64,000 bases of DNA, taken from NCBI RefSeq assembly GCF_007829835.1, contig NZ_VIWP01000016.1, positions 29,268-93,267 of the forward strand. Reading direction: 5' to 3'. The notes under the pieces are model-generated. The model searched no databases. It saw nothing but the letters and a program-made list of their open reading frames with translations, and was not told the origin of the DNA. Within the stretch, counting starts at the first letter, position 1, and every line of letters begins with the position of its first letter. Source of the DNA: Neorhizobium alkalisoli. Its GTDB lineage: Bacteria > Pseudomonadota > Alphaproteobacteria > Rhizobiales > Rhizobiaceae. Below, piece by piece: positions 51,546 to 60,560 of the stretch. Made by a program: the position numbers and the translations under genes.

Positions 51546-52430
51546 ATGTCTTTGCAGAGTGCCAGAAAAGGAAATTCCGCAGATCGCCGCCCGCTGACCT
51601 CCAAGCTTTCAAAACTGTGCTCGGCTGCACTGTTCTGCGTCGCAGGCTCATTTCTCGCCATGCCTGCCGCCCATGCCGACCAGCTTGAGCGCGTCAAGGA
51701 TCGCGGCAAGCTTATCGTCGGCATCCGCAACGATTATGTCCCCTTCGGTTACATCGACGAAAAGGGCAAGAATGTCGGCTTCGAGGTAGATCTCGCCCGT
51801 GCCGTGGCCAAGGATCTTTTCGGCTCGGAAGATGCTATCGAATTTGTCCCGGTCGTCGCGTCGAACCGCATCGAGTTCCTCAATGCCGGCCGTATCGACG
51901 TGATTTTCGCGACGCTCGGCGTCAATGAAGAGCGCCGCAAGGTGATCGATTTCACCGAATATTACTACATGATGGCCGGCATGGTCCTGCTTGCCCCGAA
52001 GGATGCGACATACGCCAAGTGGGACGATATTCGCGGCAAAAAAATCTGCGGTAGCCAGGGCAATCTCTACAACCGGATGCTCACCGAAAAATTCGGGGCC
52101 GATCTCGTCCTCTTCACCGGAACCTCCGAGATCTACAATGCCTTCGAGACCGGCCGCTGCGACGCCATCGCCTATGACGGCCCGAACCTCAACATGAAGG
52201 TCACCGAACCGGGCTGGAAGGAAAAGTACAAGATCGCCCTCGACACGATCGATTACGTGCCGATTGCAGGCGGCCTGCGCAAGGGCGAGCCGGCGTTCAC
52301 GGCAGCGGTCAACAAGGCCATTATCAAGGCCGAGGCGGCCGGGATCATGGTCAAGGGCGAAGAGAGCTATCATCTCGGCAAGAGCGACTATGTCGTGAAG
52401 CGTGCGGAAGAAGCCAAGGCGAAGATGTAA
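51546..52430 (+). CDS. polar amino acid/opine-type ABC transporter binding protein
   Basis: A 294-residue family-3 solute-binding protein with a signal peptide (KLCSAALFCVAGSFLAMPAAHA). Family segments are RGKLIVGIRNDYVPFGYID, GFEVDLARAVAKDLFG, IDVIFATLGVNEERRKVIDFTEYYY and FETGRCDAIAYDGPNL. The ligand-contact region is that of amino acid, opine or imidazole-type ligands. It opens a seven-gene operon with the permeases and ATPase downstream. ATG 51546 follows AAGGGGAACAG. Confidence 0.88.
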   Translation: MSLQSARKGNSADRRPLTSKLSKLCSAALFCVAGSFLAMPAAHADQLERVKDRGKLIVGIRNDYVPFGYIDEKGKNVGFEVDLARAVAKDLFGSEDAIEFVPVVASNRIEFLNAGRIDVIFATLGVNEERRKVIDFTEYYYMMAGMVLLAPKDATYAKWDDIRGKKICGSQGNLYNRMLTEKFGADLVLFTGTSEIYNAFETGRCDAIAYDGPNLNMKVTEPGWKEKYKIALDTIDYVPIAGGLRKGEPAFTAAVNKAIIKAEAAGIMVKGEESYHLGKSDYVVKRAEEAKAKM

Positions 52431-52467
52431 GGCGCGCCGCGCCTCACATCCTCATCGGAACGCATTT

Positions 52468-53673
52468 ATGTACGCTCTCAAGATCAGGCCTCCGGCCCGA
52501 AACCATCTGTCGCGCCGGGTCGCGAACCTCAACGATTTCGAGGCCGAGACCGAGCGCTTCCTGCCCCCTGCCCTGTTTCACTACGTGGCGGGGGCTTCGG
52601 AAGACGCGGCCGTCTACACACGAAATCTGCGCGCTTTTCGCGAGCGCGCCTTCTTTCCCCGGGTGCTTGTCGACGTCTCCGGGCGCTCGACCTCCACCAC
52701 ATTGTTCGGCGTCGAGCATCCGCATCCCTTTGGCATCGCGCCGATGGGGTTCAGCCGGATGATCGCCCCGGATGGCGACATCGTGCTGGCCCAGTCGGCA
52801 GCAGAGGCGGGCTTGCCCTTCATCCTCAGCGGCGCCTCGCTGACGGCGATGGAAGAGGTTGCGGCCGCGGCCCCTTCGAGCTGGTTCCAGGCTTATCTGC
52901 CCGGCGAAGAAAGCCGGATTGACGGACTGATCGACCGGGTCGAGGCGGCCGGCTTCCGGACACTGGTCCTGACCGCGGATACGGCCGTGCATCCATTGCA
53001 CGAAAGAGCGGCGCGCCACGGTTTCGTGTCGCCGATCCGCAAGACCGATCTCAGGCTTGCATGGCAAGGCATCAGCCGCCCCTCCTGGGTCCGGCAGGTT
53101 CTGCTGCGCAACCGCATGGCCGGTTTCCATTTCCGGTTCGAAAACATGGATGCCTCGGCGGGCCCGCCGGTCTTATCCTCCACGCTCATCCGCGATATCG
53201 GCCGGCGCGATGCGTTTTCCTGGCGGCATGTCAAAATGGTCCGCAAGCGGTGGAAAGGCAATCTCGTCATCAAGGGCGTAATGAGCGCGCAGGATGCGGA
53301 TCTTGCGGAAAAGGCCGGAATCGATGGCATCATCGTCTCCAATCATGGCGGGCGGCAGATCGATTGCGCCGTCAGCGCGCTTGCTTCGCTCGAACAGATC
53401 ACCGCCAAGGGCCTTTCGCTGAAGGTGATGTATGACGGCGGCATCCGGCGCGGATCGGACGTCCTGAAAGCCCTTAAAGTGGGTGCCGATTTCGTCTTTG
53501 TCGGGCGCCCGATGCTGTTTGCCGCCGCAATGGCCGGCAGAGACGGCGTCGCACATGCAATCAGCCTCCTCTCTCATGAGATCGGCATGAACATGGCCCT
53601 GCTCGGCATCAGCGGTCTCGAGGGCCTGCGCGACGTCGAGATGGTCGCAGACAACCAGGAGGCTTCGGCATGA
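52468..53673 (+). CDS. FMN-dependent alpha-hydroxy-acid oxidase/dehydrogenase
   Basis: A 401-residue flavoprotein of the LldD/glycolate oxidase family. Active-site residues are visible: Tyr in ALFHYVAGASEDA, Tyr in SSWFQAYLPGE, Asp in LTADTAVH, His and Arg in SNHGGRQID, and FMN-binding Lys in VIKGVMSAQDA. It oxidises an L-2-hydroxy acid to the 2-oxo acid, here inside a transporter operon between the binding protein and permease genes. ATG 52468 is preferred; the frame from 52402 overlaps the binding-protein stop. The stop overlaps the first permease (ATGA). Confidence 0.88.
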   Translation: MYALKIRPPARNHLSRRVANLNDFEAETERFLPPALFHYVAGASEDAAVYTRNLRAFRERAFFPRVLVDVSGRSTSTTLFGVEHPHPFGIAPMGFSRMIAPDGDIVLAQSAAEAGLPFILSGASLTAMEEVAAAAPSSWFQAYLPGEESRIDGLIDRVEAAGFRTLVLTADTAVHPLHERAARHGFVSPIRKTDLRLAWQGISRPSWVRQVLLRNRMAGFHFRFENMDASAGPPVLSSTLIRDIGRRDAFSWRHVKMVRKRWKGNLVIKGVMSAQDADLAEKAGIDGIIVSNHGGRQIDCAVSALASLEQITAKGLSLKVMYDGGIRRGSDVLKALKVGADFVFVGRPMLFAAAMAGRDGVAHAISLLSHEIGMNMALLGISGLEGLRDVEMVADNQEASA

Positions 53674-54386
53674 GCCTCGATTTCAGCTGGCTCAGTGACA
53701 GCCTCTATCAGCGCTGGCTGCTGACAGGCATCGGCACGACCCTGCTGATGAGCCTCCTCGGCATTCTCCTGATGATGGTCTTCGGCATTATCGGCGCGAT
53801 CTTCCTGCATTTTCGCACGCCCGTGCTCGGAACGATCACCACGATCCTGGTCGAGTTGTTTCGCAACACACCGCCGCTGGTGCAGCTCTTCTTCCTCTAT
53901 TTCATGCTCTCCAGCCTCGGCCTGTCCCTGACAGATCCGGCGACCGGGCGCAGCATACCGCTCTTTTCGGGCTTCACCTGCGCCGTCCTGTCGCTCGGGC
54001 TCTATAACGGCGCGCTGGCCGTCGAGATCATACGCTCCGGCCTGATCGCCGTTCCAGCACAGACGGTCGAAGGCGCCCGGTCACTCGGTTACACGCGTTT
54101 CCAGACTTTCCGTCATGTCGAACTGCCGATCGGGCTCAGATTGTCCATGCCGGCCATGACCAACAATGTCGTCAGCCTGATCAAGACCTCGTCGCAGGCA
54201 GCCCTCGTTGCCGTCGCCGACATCATGTACGGCGCGACCCAGATCATGGTCGAGACGTTCCGCAATCTGGAGGTCATGCTGCTGATCTGGCTTCTCTACG
54301 TCGTCATCGCCAGCCTGGCGGTCTGGATCCTGCGCCGCATCACAATCCTCTTCCGCATTCCCGGCTACGGGGTGGACCGGCCATGA
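53670..54386 (+). CDS. amino-acid-type ABC permease 1 (HisM/HisQ family)
   Basis: A 238-residue permease with about five membrane helices. It opens with WLLTGIGTTLLMSLLGILLMMVFGIIGAIFLH, followed by LVELFRNTPPLVQLFFLYF, the polar-amino-acid permease signature, and the EAA loop VEGARSLGYTRFQTFRHVELP near residue 130. It forms the channel with permease 2. Both ends overlap neighbouring genes by 4 bases. Confidence 0.87.
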   Translation: MSLDFSWLSDSLYQRWLLTGIGTTLLMSLLGILLMMVFGIIGAIFLHFRTPVLGTITTILVELFRNTPPLVQLFFLYFMLSSLGLSLTDPATGRSIPLFSGFTCAVLSLGLYNGALAVEIIRSGLIAVPAQTVEGARSLGYTRFQTFRHVELPIGLRLSMPAMTNNVVSLIKTSSQAALVAVADIMYGATQIMVETFRNLEVMLLIWLLYVVIASLAVWILRRITILFRIPGYGVDRP

Positions 54387-55186
54387 ACAGTGAATTTCGC
54401 ACATTCGCGCTCGGCATTATCGGCGTTCCTCTCTGCCTCATCGGCCTGCTTGCGATGATCTACGGAGACCGCACCGGCGCGACGCTTGCCTTCATCGCAG
54501 ACCGCACGCCGATGCTGCTCACCGGCTCGCCGGATTTTTCCAGCCTGCAGGGCGGCTTCATCGCCAATATCGGGATGAGCCTTGCGGCCATGGCGATTGC
54601 CGGCGCACTCGGCATCATCCTCGGTATCGGCCTGATCGCCGAATTCTGGCCGACGCGGCTTCTTTCGGGCTTTGTGATGAACGTGCTGCGCAACTCGCCC
54701 TGGCTCGTCGTGCTTTACGCCATGCTCTATCTTCTGCCGTTCGAAATGAAGATTTTTGGCGTCTGGATCACCATCTCGCCGGTGGTCAAGTCGATTGCCG
54801 GCCTGTCGCTGCCGGTTGCCGCCAATATTGCCGAGATCTTTCGCGGCGGGATCGAGGCGATCCCGACCGGACAATGGGAATCGGCCCGCTCGCTCGGTTA
54901 TCGGCGGCTGCAAATTCTGCGATACATCGTCCTGCCGCAGGCCCTGCCGCTGATGATCCCCAATCTCATGACGATCTACGCCATGCTCTTCATCGGCACG
55001 AGCCTCGTCGTCGTCACCGGCGCCTCCGACGTGCTGTTCGTCGGCCGCACGATCATCGAGACGGCCGGCAGTTCGACCGCCTCGGCGATCTACATCTACA
55101 TCCTTTTCCTGTTCTTCCTGTTCGCTTTCCCAATCGCAATTCTAACGCGCTGGCTTGAACGGCGCATCGGAACCGTATCGCCATGA
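54383..55186 (+). CDS. amino-acid-type ABC permease 2
   Basis: A 267-residue permease with about five membrane helices. MSLAAMAIAGALGIILGIGLIAEFWP and LLSGFVMNVLRNSPWLVVLYAMLYLLPFE give the family pattern, with the EAA loop WESARSLGYRRLQILRYIVLP near residue 170. It is the partner of permease 1, and overlaps that gene and the ATPase gene by 4 bases each, so the four transporter genes are coupled. Confidence 0.87.
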   Translation: MNSEFRTFALGIIGVPLCLIGLLAMIYGDRTGATLAFIADRTPMLLTGSPDFSSLQGGFIANIGMSLAAMAIAGALGIILGIGLIAEFWPTRLLSGFVMNVLRNSPWLVVLYAMLYLLPFEMKIFGVWITISPVVKSIAGLSLPVAANIAEIFRGGIEAIPTGQWESARSLGYRRLQILRYIVLPQALPLMIPNLMTIYAMLFIGTSLVVVTGASDVLFVGRTIIETAGSSTASAIYIYILFLFFLFAFPIAILTRWLERRIGTVSP

Positions 55187-55935
55187 CACTCTCCGGCTCC
55201 AGACCTCTCATCGAGATGCGCGACGTACGAAAGTCCTTCGGCACATACGAAGTGTTGAAAGGGATCTCGCTCTCGGTCAATGACGGCTCGGTCGTCTGCA
55301 TCATCGGCCCGTCCGGTTCGGGAAAATCGACGGTCCTGCGCTGCATCAACGGTCTAATCCCGATCAATAGCGGCACGATCCGGGTCGGCGATTTCGCGGT
55401 CGAAACGCTGAAATCGGACAAGGCGCTCATTCCGCTGCGCCATCAGGTGTCGATGGTGTTTCAGCAATACAATCTTTTTCCACACCGCACCGTCATGCAG
55501 AACCTCACCATGGCGCCGATCCAGGTGCTGGGTGAGGATCCGAGAAAGGTCCGCGATCGCGCAGCTGCCCTGCTTGCCAAGGTGCGGCTGACGGGCAAGG
55601 AAAATGCCTATCCGGGCGAGCTTTCCGGCGGCCAGCAGCAACGCGTCGCGATCGCCCGCGCGCTTGCCATGGAACCACGCGTCATCCTGTTCGACGAGGT
55701 GACCGCAGCACTTGATCCGGAAATGGTGAGCGAGGTCTTGGGCGTCGTGCGCGACCTTGCCCGCGACGGCATGACCTGCGTGCTGGTGACCCATGAAATG
55801 CGCTTCGCCGAAGAAGTGGCCGACGAGGTGTTTTTCACCGATCGCGGCGTCATCGTCGAGCACGGGCCTCCGGCCACGCTGTTCAAATCCCCTTCGGACC
55901 CGCGCCTCAAGGATTTTCTCGACAAGGTTCTCTGA
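55183..55935 (+). CDS. amino-acid-type ABC transporter ATPase
   Basis: A 250-residue ATPase of the GlnQ/HisP family. Walker A GPSGSGKST near residues 41-49, Q-loop VFQQYNLFPHRTVMQN, signature LSGGQQQRVAIARALA, Walker B VILFDEVTAALDPE, and the switch His in VTHEMRFAEEV. It powers import of the ligand bound by the 51546 protein. No C-terminal regulatory domain is present, as usual for this family. Confidence 0.9.
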   Translation: MTLSGSRPLIEMRDVRKSFGTYEVLKGISLSVNDGSVVCIIGPSGSGKSTVLRCINGLIPINSGTIRVGDFAVETLKSDKALIPLRHQVSMVFQQYNLFPHRTVMQNLTMAPIQVLGEDPRKVRDRAAALLAKVRLTGKENAYPGELSGGQQQRVAIARALAMEPRVILFDEVTAALDPEMVSEVLGVVRDLARDGMTCVLVTHEMRFAEEVADEVFFTDRGVIVEHGPPATLFKSPSDPRLKDFLDKVL

Positions 55936-55962
55936 CCCCTTCAGCCAACAGGAATGATCGAA

Positions 55963-56982
55963 ATGCCATTCAAGGTTCTCGTGCCCGACGCCCATATGCG
56001 CGATCTCGATATCGAGCGCAGCGTCTCGGGCGATGCCATCGAGTATCTCGTCTATGACGAGCTCGACCCGAACGCCATTCCGGACGCGGTCTGGAACGAT
56101 TGCGACGCGGTTCTGATCTGGCACCGCATGCGCCTGAATGCCGATGCCGTTGCGAAACTGCACAAGTGCCGCCTGATCGTGAGGGTCGGCGTCGGCTTCG
56201 ACAATGTCGATACGGCCGCCTGCAGGGCGCGCGGTATTCCTGTCGCCAACGTGCCGAATTATGGCACGACCGAAGTGGCGGACCATGCATTGGCAATGAT
56301 GCTCTATATCGTCCGCGGCCTCGGCACCTATGAGGCCAGGATGAAGGCTGATCCCGTCACCGGCTTCGTCGCCGAGGATGTGCCGACGGTGCGGCGGCTG
56401 CGCAAGACAACTTTCGGCGCGATCGGCATGGGCCGGATCGGCACGGCGATCGCCCGTCGCGCCGCCGCCTTCGACATGAACATCGTCTATTTCGACCCCT
56501 ATCTCCCCGAGGGTCACGATCTCAGCCTTGGTTTCGAGCGGGTCCGCAGCCTGAAGGCGCTGCTCGAAAGGTCGGACGTCGTCAGCCTGCATGTGCCGCT
56601 CTCGGATGCGACCCGCAGGATGATGGGCGCAGCCGAATTCGCGACGATGAAAAAGGGCTCGATCCTCATCAATATCGCCCGTGGCGGGCTGGTCGATATC
56701 GATGCTTTGTATGACGCGCTTTATAGCGGCCATCTGACCGCAGCCGGGCTCGATGTTTTGCCGCAGGAACCACCGGTTTCCAGGCCGAAGCTGGTGGAAG
56801 CCTGGCGCACGAATGCCGACTGGCTGGCAGGCCGGCTGATCCTGACACCGCATGCCGCCTTCTATTCCGAGTCCGCTTACGAGGACATGCGCACTTTCTC
56901 CGCAGAGATCCTGATGGACTATCTCGTCGAGGGAACCCTTCGCAACAACGTCAATCCCGGCTGGAATTCCAAGGCCGCCTGA
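55963..56982 (+). CDS. D-2-hydroxyacid dehydrogenase (CtBP-like)
   Basis: A 339-residue NAD-dependent dehydrogenase. The dinucleotide motif is AIGMGRIGTAIARRAAAFDM near residues 150-168. The catalytic Arg is in NIARGGLVD, Glu in GLDVLPQEPP and His in LTPHAAF. It reduces a 2-oxo acid to, or oxidises, the D-2-hydroxy acid. With the flavin oxidase it could invert or reoxidise a hydroxy-acid centre. ATG 55963 has AGGA 9 bases upstream; ATG 55954 has the site at zero spacing. Confidence 0.86.
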   Translation: MPFKVLVPDAHMRDLDIERSVSGDAIEYLVYDELDPNAIPDAVWNDCDAVLIWHRMRLNADAVAKLHKCRLIVRVGVGFDNVDTAACRARGIPVANVPNYGTTEVADHALAMMLYIVRGLGTYEARMKADPVTGFVAEDVPTVRRLRKTTFGAIGMGRIGTAIARRAAAFDMNIVYFDPYLPEGHDLSLGFERVRSLKALLERSDVVSLHVPLSDATRRMMGAAEFATMKKGSILINIARGGLVDIDALYDALYSGHLTAAGLDVLPQEPPVSRPKLVEAWRTNADWLAGRLILTPHAAFYSESAYEDMRTFSAEILMDYLVEGTLRNNVNPGWNSKAA

Positions 56983-56998
56983 ACCCGGAGACGCTTCG

Positions 56999-57673
56999 AT
57001 GGCGCTGCAACAATACGAGGTCGATTATCGCATTCTCACCGATGCGGAACTCAATGCCTGGCGAAAGATCCCGCCCGCTGTCGCCTCCGACTGCATGAAC
57101 CGCACCCAGGTGATGACCTCCTCCATCAAGCCGATTTCACCGGGCAAGCCGATCTGCGGGCAGGCGCGGACGGTGACCACGATGGTCGGCGATTGCTGGC
57201 CGATCTGCATCATGATCAGCGAGGCGCGTGCCGGCGAGGTCATCGTCGTCGATGCCGGCGGGGCAGTGGAAATCGCGGTCTGGGGCGGCATCATGACGGC
57301 AGAGGCGGTTTACCGGAGGCTCGGCGGCGCCGTGGTTCACGGGGCGATCCGCGACATTACCGAAATGCGTGAAGCAGGCTTTGCGATGTATTGCAGTGCC
57401 GCGACGCCCAAGGGACCGCATCAGGGATTTGGCGGCGTGATGGACGGCCCGGCGGCAGTCGGCGGCGTGCCGGTCAGGTCCGGCGATATCGTGCTCGGGG
57501 ATGATGACGGCGTCGTCGTGGTGCCGCTCGAAATGGCAGGCACGGTGCTGGCCGCCGCTCAGGCACACCTCGCCAAAGAAGAGGCCTGGGTCAGAGAGAT
57601 AAAAAGCGGTGCGCCGATCCCGGCCCTGTTCAAGATGAAAACCCCGGACACCATCCTTCCTGCCCTGAAATAA
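56999..57673 (+). CDS. RraA/HMG-aldolase-like protein
   Basis: A 224-residue protein of the RraA-like family. Conserved segments are GEVIVVDAGGAVEIAVWGG, then VVHGAIRDITEM carrying the Arg-Asp pair used by 4-hydroxy-4-methyl-2-oxoglutarate/4-carboxy-4-hydroxy-2-oxoadipate aldolases, and GDIVLGDDDGVVVVP. Such aldolases cleave 4-hydroxy-2-oxo acids to pyruvate and another 2-oxo acid. In this operon an aldolase role is more likely than RNase regulation (inference). Last gene of the rightward operon. Confidence 0.8.
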   Translation: MALQQYEVDYRILTDAELNAWRKIPPAVASDCMNRTQVMTSSIKPISPGKPICGQARTVTTMVGDCWPICIMISEARAGEVIVVDAGGAVEIAVWGGIMTAEAVYRRLGGAVVHGAIRDITEMREAGFAMYCSAATPKGPHQGFGGVMDGPAAVGGVPVRSGDIVLGDDDGVVVVPLEMAGTVLAAAQAHLAKEEAWVREIKSGAPIPALFKMKTPDTILPALK

Positions 57674-57697
57674 CGATGTGGCGGGCCTGGACCCAGA

Positions 57698-57729
57698 CGC
57701 GGCACCGGCCATATCCGGTCGGTGCCGCG
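57698..57729. terminator. hairpin between convergent operons
   Basis: CGCGGCACCG (57698-57707) pairs with CGGTGCCGCG (57720-57729), a perfect 10-bp stem, 24 bases after the aldolase-like stop and 41 bases from the DUF4387 stop. It probably ends transcription from both sides. Confidence 0.55.
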
Positions 57730-57769
57730 CAATCCGGCCGCCCTGTCCATCACAGCAGGCTGGCACCTG

Positions 57770-58096
57770 TCAGGCGTCCTCGGGGACTGCGATCTTCATC
57801 AGCGGCACATGATGCTGGCAACCATACATGTCACCATCACCGCCGCTGCCTTGCGCGCGTGGCCGGATGATCGTCACCTTGATCGCCATCGCCTGGTCGA
57901 TATGGAAAAAGGACGAGATCTGCGAAAGCGGCAGACCATAGGCGGATGCCACGCTTTCCGGTGTGATTGCACCGCTGTCACGCACATGTTCGTAGCGCGC
58001 CCTGTCCGTGAAGATCACGTCGAAGGTTATCCGGTACGGGCCGGCATTTTTGCTGCGCACGATATCGGCCAGCTGGTGCAGGGGGCGGTGTGCCAT
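57770..58096 (-). CDS. DUF4387 protein
   Basis: A 108-residue protein with the DUF4387 pattern: LADIVRSKNAGPYRITFDVIF, a central acidic/aromatic stretch YEHVRDSGAITPE and a C-terminal DMYGCQHHVPLMKI. DUF4387 occurs beside, or fused to, AtuA/DUF1446 proteins, and the biochemical role is not established to my knowledge. The gene starts 1 base after the AtuA-like stop, so the two form one unit, probably a two-subunit enzyme. Confidence 0.82.
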   Translation of the reverse strand: MAHRPLHQLADIVRSKNAGPYRITFDVIFTDRARYEHVRDSGAITPESVASAYGLPLSQISSFFHIDQAMAIKVTIIRPRAQGSGGDGDMYGCQHHVPLMKIAVPEDA

Positions 58097-58097
58097 T

Positions 58098-59450
58098 TCA
58101 AAGATCCTCGAAGTGAACGGGAAACAGCTCGGTCGGCGTTGTCACCTTCATCAGGTGATAGGCGCTGAACTCGTAATGCGGCCCGAGATCGAGATCGGAA
58201 GGCGAATAGGGAAAGGCCAGATTGCCCGATGGGTTGACGATGCCGGGATAATGCCAATGCAGCAGGCCACCGCTGATCTGGTGGCAGACGGCATGGGCGA
58301 GATCCTGCCGATCGGCAACGACGTCGATCACGAGACCCAGTTCATGGCCTGACGGGCTTTCGGTCTCCAGCTCCTTCATGACGCCGTTGCGACCGTAGAG
58401 ATGGAAATTGATCGCAACCTCTTCCGGCGCAAAATAGGCGATCGCTTTAGCCTTCGCCTCTGCCAGCAGGCCATCGATCGCTCCCGACAAAGTCGGGCAG
58501 CGCAGGCCGGCAATGCAGATCGACCGATAACCGGCAAGGCGGGCGCCTTCGAGCTTGATGTAATAATCTTCCGTTTCCGAAATCCTCGCGCCGGTCACTT
58601 TCACCTGCCGCTCATTGAGCTGTTCGAAACGGCAATCGGACAGATCCATCGCATGACCGGGACCACCCTGGAAAAACGGGTTTTCCCGCTCGTAGAGGGA
58701 GTGGGCGGCCACCGACTTGACCGACGCGCGACGGTCGATGCTGCCCGGTTCGAGAATGAAATGGTCGGTGCCGATCGTGCCGAGCATCACATCCATGGCA
58801 AAGGGTTCCGCCGAGAAGGCGCCGCATTCGAGGATCTTGCCCATATGGATGGCAAGCGCCGGATCCGCACCTCTCCAGATCGGGAAGGAGGCGATGACGG
58901 AATCGTCGCAGGCGCGCCCGGCAATGATGACATCGGCGCCGCCTTCCAGGGCCGCGCAGATCGGCTCGTGCCCCATCTGCGCCACGAGGCTGCAGGTCTG
59001 ATCGAGGATCGTTTCAGTCAAAGGTTCGCCGGCTTCGAAATCGAGAACCTCGCCTTTCGCGACGGCAGCCTTCGCACGTTCGATCGGGATATCTGCATAG
59101 ATCCAGGCGAGCCGCAGGTGGATACCCAGTTCGGCGGCGATGCTGCGCACCAGTGCCGTGGTCCGATCGACCTGAGCTCCCGTACCGGCACCGCCGGCGC
59201 TACCGACGATCACCGGAATGCCGGCCTTGTGGCCTGCCGAAATCAGATCCCTCAGCTCCCGGCGAATGCTGTAGTCAGACACGAGCGGCTTGCTGGAGCC
59301 GAGATAGGACGGCCCGGGATCGGTAGAGCCGGCATCGACCGCAATGACGGCCGGACCAAGCGTCATGCCGCGCGAGAGCGCCTCCGCGCCGAACCCATAT
59401 CCGAGCGTTCCCGTCGGTGTCAGAACTGTAATCGAACCTGCTTCACCCAT
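58098..59450 (-). CDS. AtuA-family (DUF1446) protein
   Basis: A 450-residue protein of the DUF1446/AtuA family, named from acyclic terpene use in Pseudomonas. Family segments are SITVLTPTGTLGYGFGAEAL, VIAVDAGSTDPGPSYLGSSK, VGSAGGAGTGAQVDRTTAL, ADVIIAGRACDDSVIASFP, and IGTDHFILEPGS. The ATG at 59450 gives a start matching the family; an upstream in-frame ATG at 59519 adds a basic 23-residue extension of no clear likeness. With DUF4387 it probably acts on a hydroxy-acid or its CoA ester, but the reaction is not known to me. Confidence 0.85.
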   Translation of the reverse strand: MGEAGSITVLTPTGTLGYGFGAEALSRGMTLGPAVIAVDAGSTDPGPSYLGSSKPLVSDYSIRRELRDLISAGHKAGIPVIVGSAGGAGTGAQVDRTTALVRSIAAELGIHLRLAWIYADIPIERAKAAVAKGEVLDFEAGEPLTETILDQTCSLVAQMGHEPICAALEGGADVIIAGRACDDSVIASFPIWRGADPALAIHMGKILECGAFSAEPFAMDVMLGTIGTDHFILEPGSIDRRASVKSVAAHSLYERENPFFQGGPGHAMDLSDCRFEQLNERQVKVTGARISETEDYYIKLEGARLAGYRSICIAGLRCPTLSGAIDGLLAEAKAKAIAYFAPEEVAINFHLYGRNGVMKELETESPSGHELGLVIDVVADRQDLAHAVCHQISGGLLHWHYPGIVNPSGNLAFPYSPSDLDLGPHYEFSAYHLMKVTTPTELFPVHFEDL

Positions 59451-59619
59451 AAATCGCCTATCCCCACGCCGTTTGCGAATGGATGCGCCGGCTTGAACGG
59501 CCTGCGTCATCACAGGCATGAGAATAGCGTTCGGAAGGTTTTGGCGGCCAATTGCTTATGGCTGGTCAGGCATAACTTCCCGTCATGCCGACGCCCAGAT
59601 GAAGAGCGCCGAAGCTCCT

Positions 59620-60528
59620 TCAAACAAGGCTGCTGGTGATCTCGTCCAATCTGATCGCAAGTGCTTTTCTGACATGTTTGACAAGGGATTGGGTCGTCAG
59701 TGATGTCTGGCGGAAGCTTGGCGTCATAACCCATATGTCCTGGCGGATCTGAGGCTCGAAGCGCTTGACGGCGAGTTCATGGCGCCCAAAGCCGACCGTG
59801 CTCAAGGGGTCGACGATCGCTATGCCGAGCCCCTCTGCCACGAAGGAGCAGACGGCCTCGGTCAGCTGCGATTTCAGCACGATGTCGCGCCTGATCCCGC
59901 GTTCGGCAAACACCCTGTCGATATCGATCTGAACACCATCCTCGTCGGCCAACGAGATAAAACGCTCCCCCTCCAGATCCGGCGCCGAGATGAAGCTACG
60001 CCCAGCAAGCGGATGATCGGGATGAAGAACGCACACGGCCTGCATCGAACACAAAAGCTCGGATATCACGCCCGGCCGTTCGGACCTCGCCATGCCGAAA
60101 CCGACATCGACGCCTTGCGTCGCAATACGATCGACCAGCAGTCGAGAATTACGGCTGGAGAGGTTGATGGTGAGCTGGCGATCCTTGATGAATTCGGCAA
60201 GGATCGATGGCAAAACCCGTGTTCCGAACGAGGGAAAGGTGACGATATCGATCTTGCCGTAATCGAATTTGCGTATGGCCTCAGCGCGCGCAGAGACAGA
60301 TTCAAGCCCGAGGAACACACGCTCCACCTCGGCATAAAGCATCTCGCCTTCCACCGTCGGCACGACGCCGTTCTGCTGGCGGATGAAAAGTTTGAAGCCG
60401 CATTTCCGCTCAAGGAGAACGATCAGCTTGCTTACTGCCGGCTGGGTCAGATTCAGCTTTTCCGCAGCCCGCGTAAAGCTCCCCAGTTCCATGATGCTCT
60501 TGAAGGCTTCGAGCTGTCTTACGTTCAT
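59620..60528 (-). CDS. OccR/NocR-like LysR regulator (second of two in this locus)
   Basis: A 302-residue LysR protein starting NVRQLEAFKSIMELGSFTRAAEKL and TQPAVSKLIVLLERKCGFKLF. The related protein at 50508-51401 has the same architecture (EVERVFLGLESV linker, VAEGLGIAIVDPLSTV end). It is on the same strand as AtuA and DUF4387 with a 170-base gap, so it could regulate them and itself. Two related regulators at the two ends suggest the locus was assembled or duplicated as a unit. Confidence 0.84.
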   Translation of the reverse strand: MNVRQLEAFKSIMELGSFTRAAEKLNLTQPAVSKLIVLLERKCGFKLFIRQQNGVVPTVEGEMLYAEVERVFLGLESVSARAEAIRKFDYGKIDIVTFPSFGTRVLPSILAEFIKDRQLTINLSSRNSRLLVDRIATQGVDVGFGMARSERPGVISELLCSMQAVCVLHPDHPLAGRSFISAPDLEGERFISLADEDGVQIDIDRVFAERGIRRDIVLKSQLTEAVCSFVAEGLGIAIVDPLSTVGFGRHELAVKRFEPQIRQDIWVMTPSFRQTSLTTQSLVKHVRKALAIRLDEITSSLV

Positions 60529-60560
60529 GACGGAAGGCTACTCGACCCAGCGCGAGGATT

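Noticed and set aside
55354..56853. Minus-strand frame of 499 residues over the ATPase and dehydrogenase genes
   Set aside because: Spans two well-supported plus-strand genes and has no family likeness.
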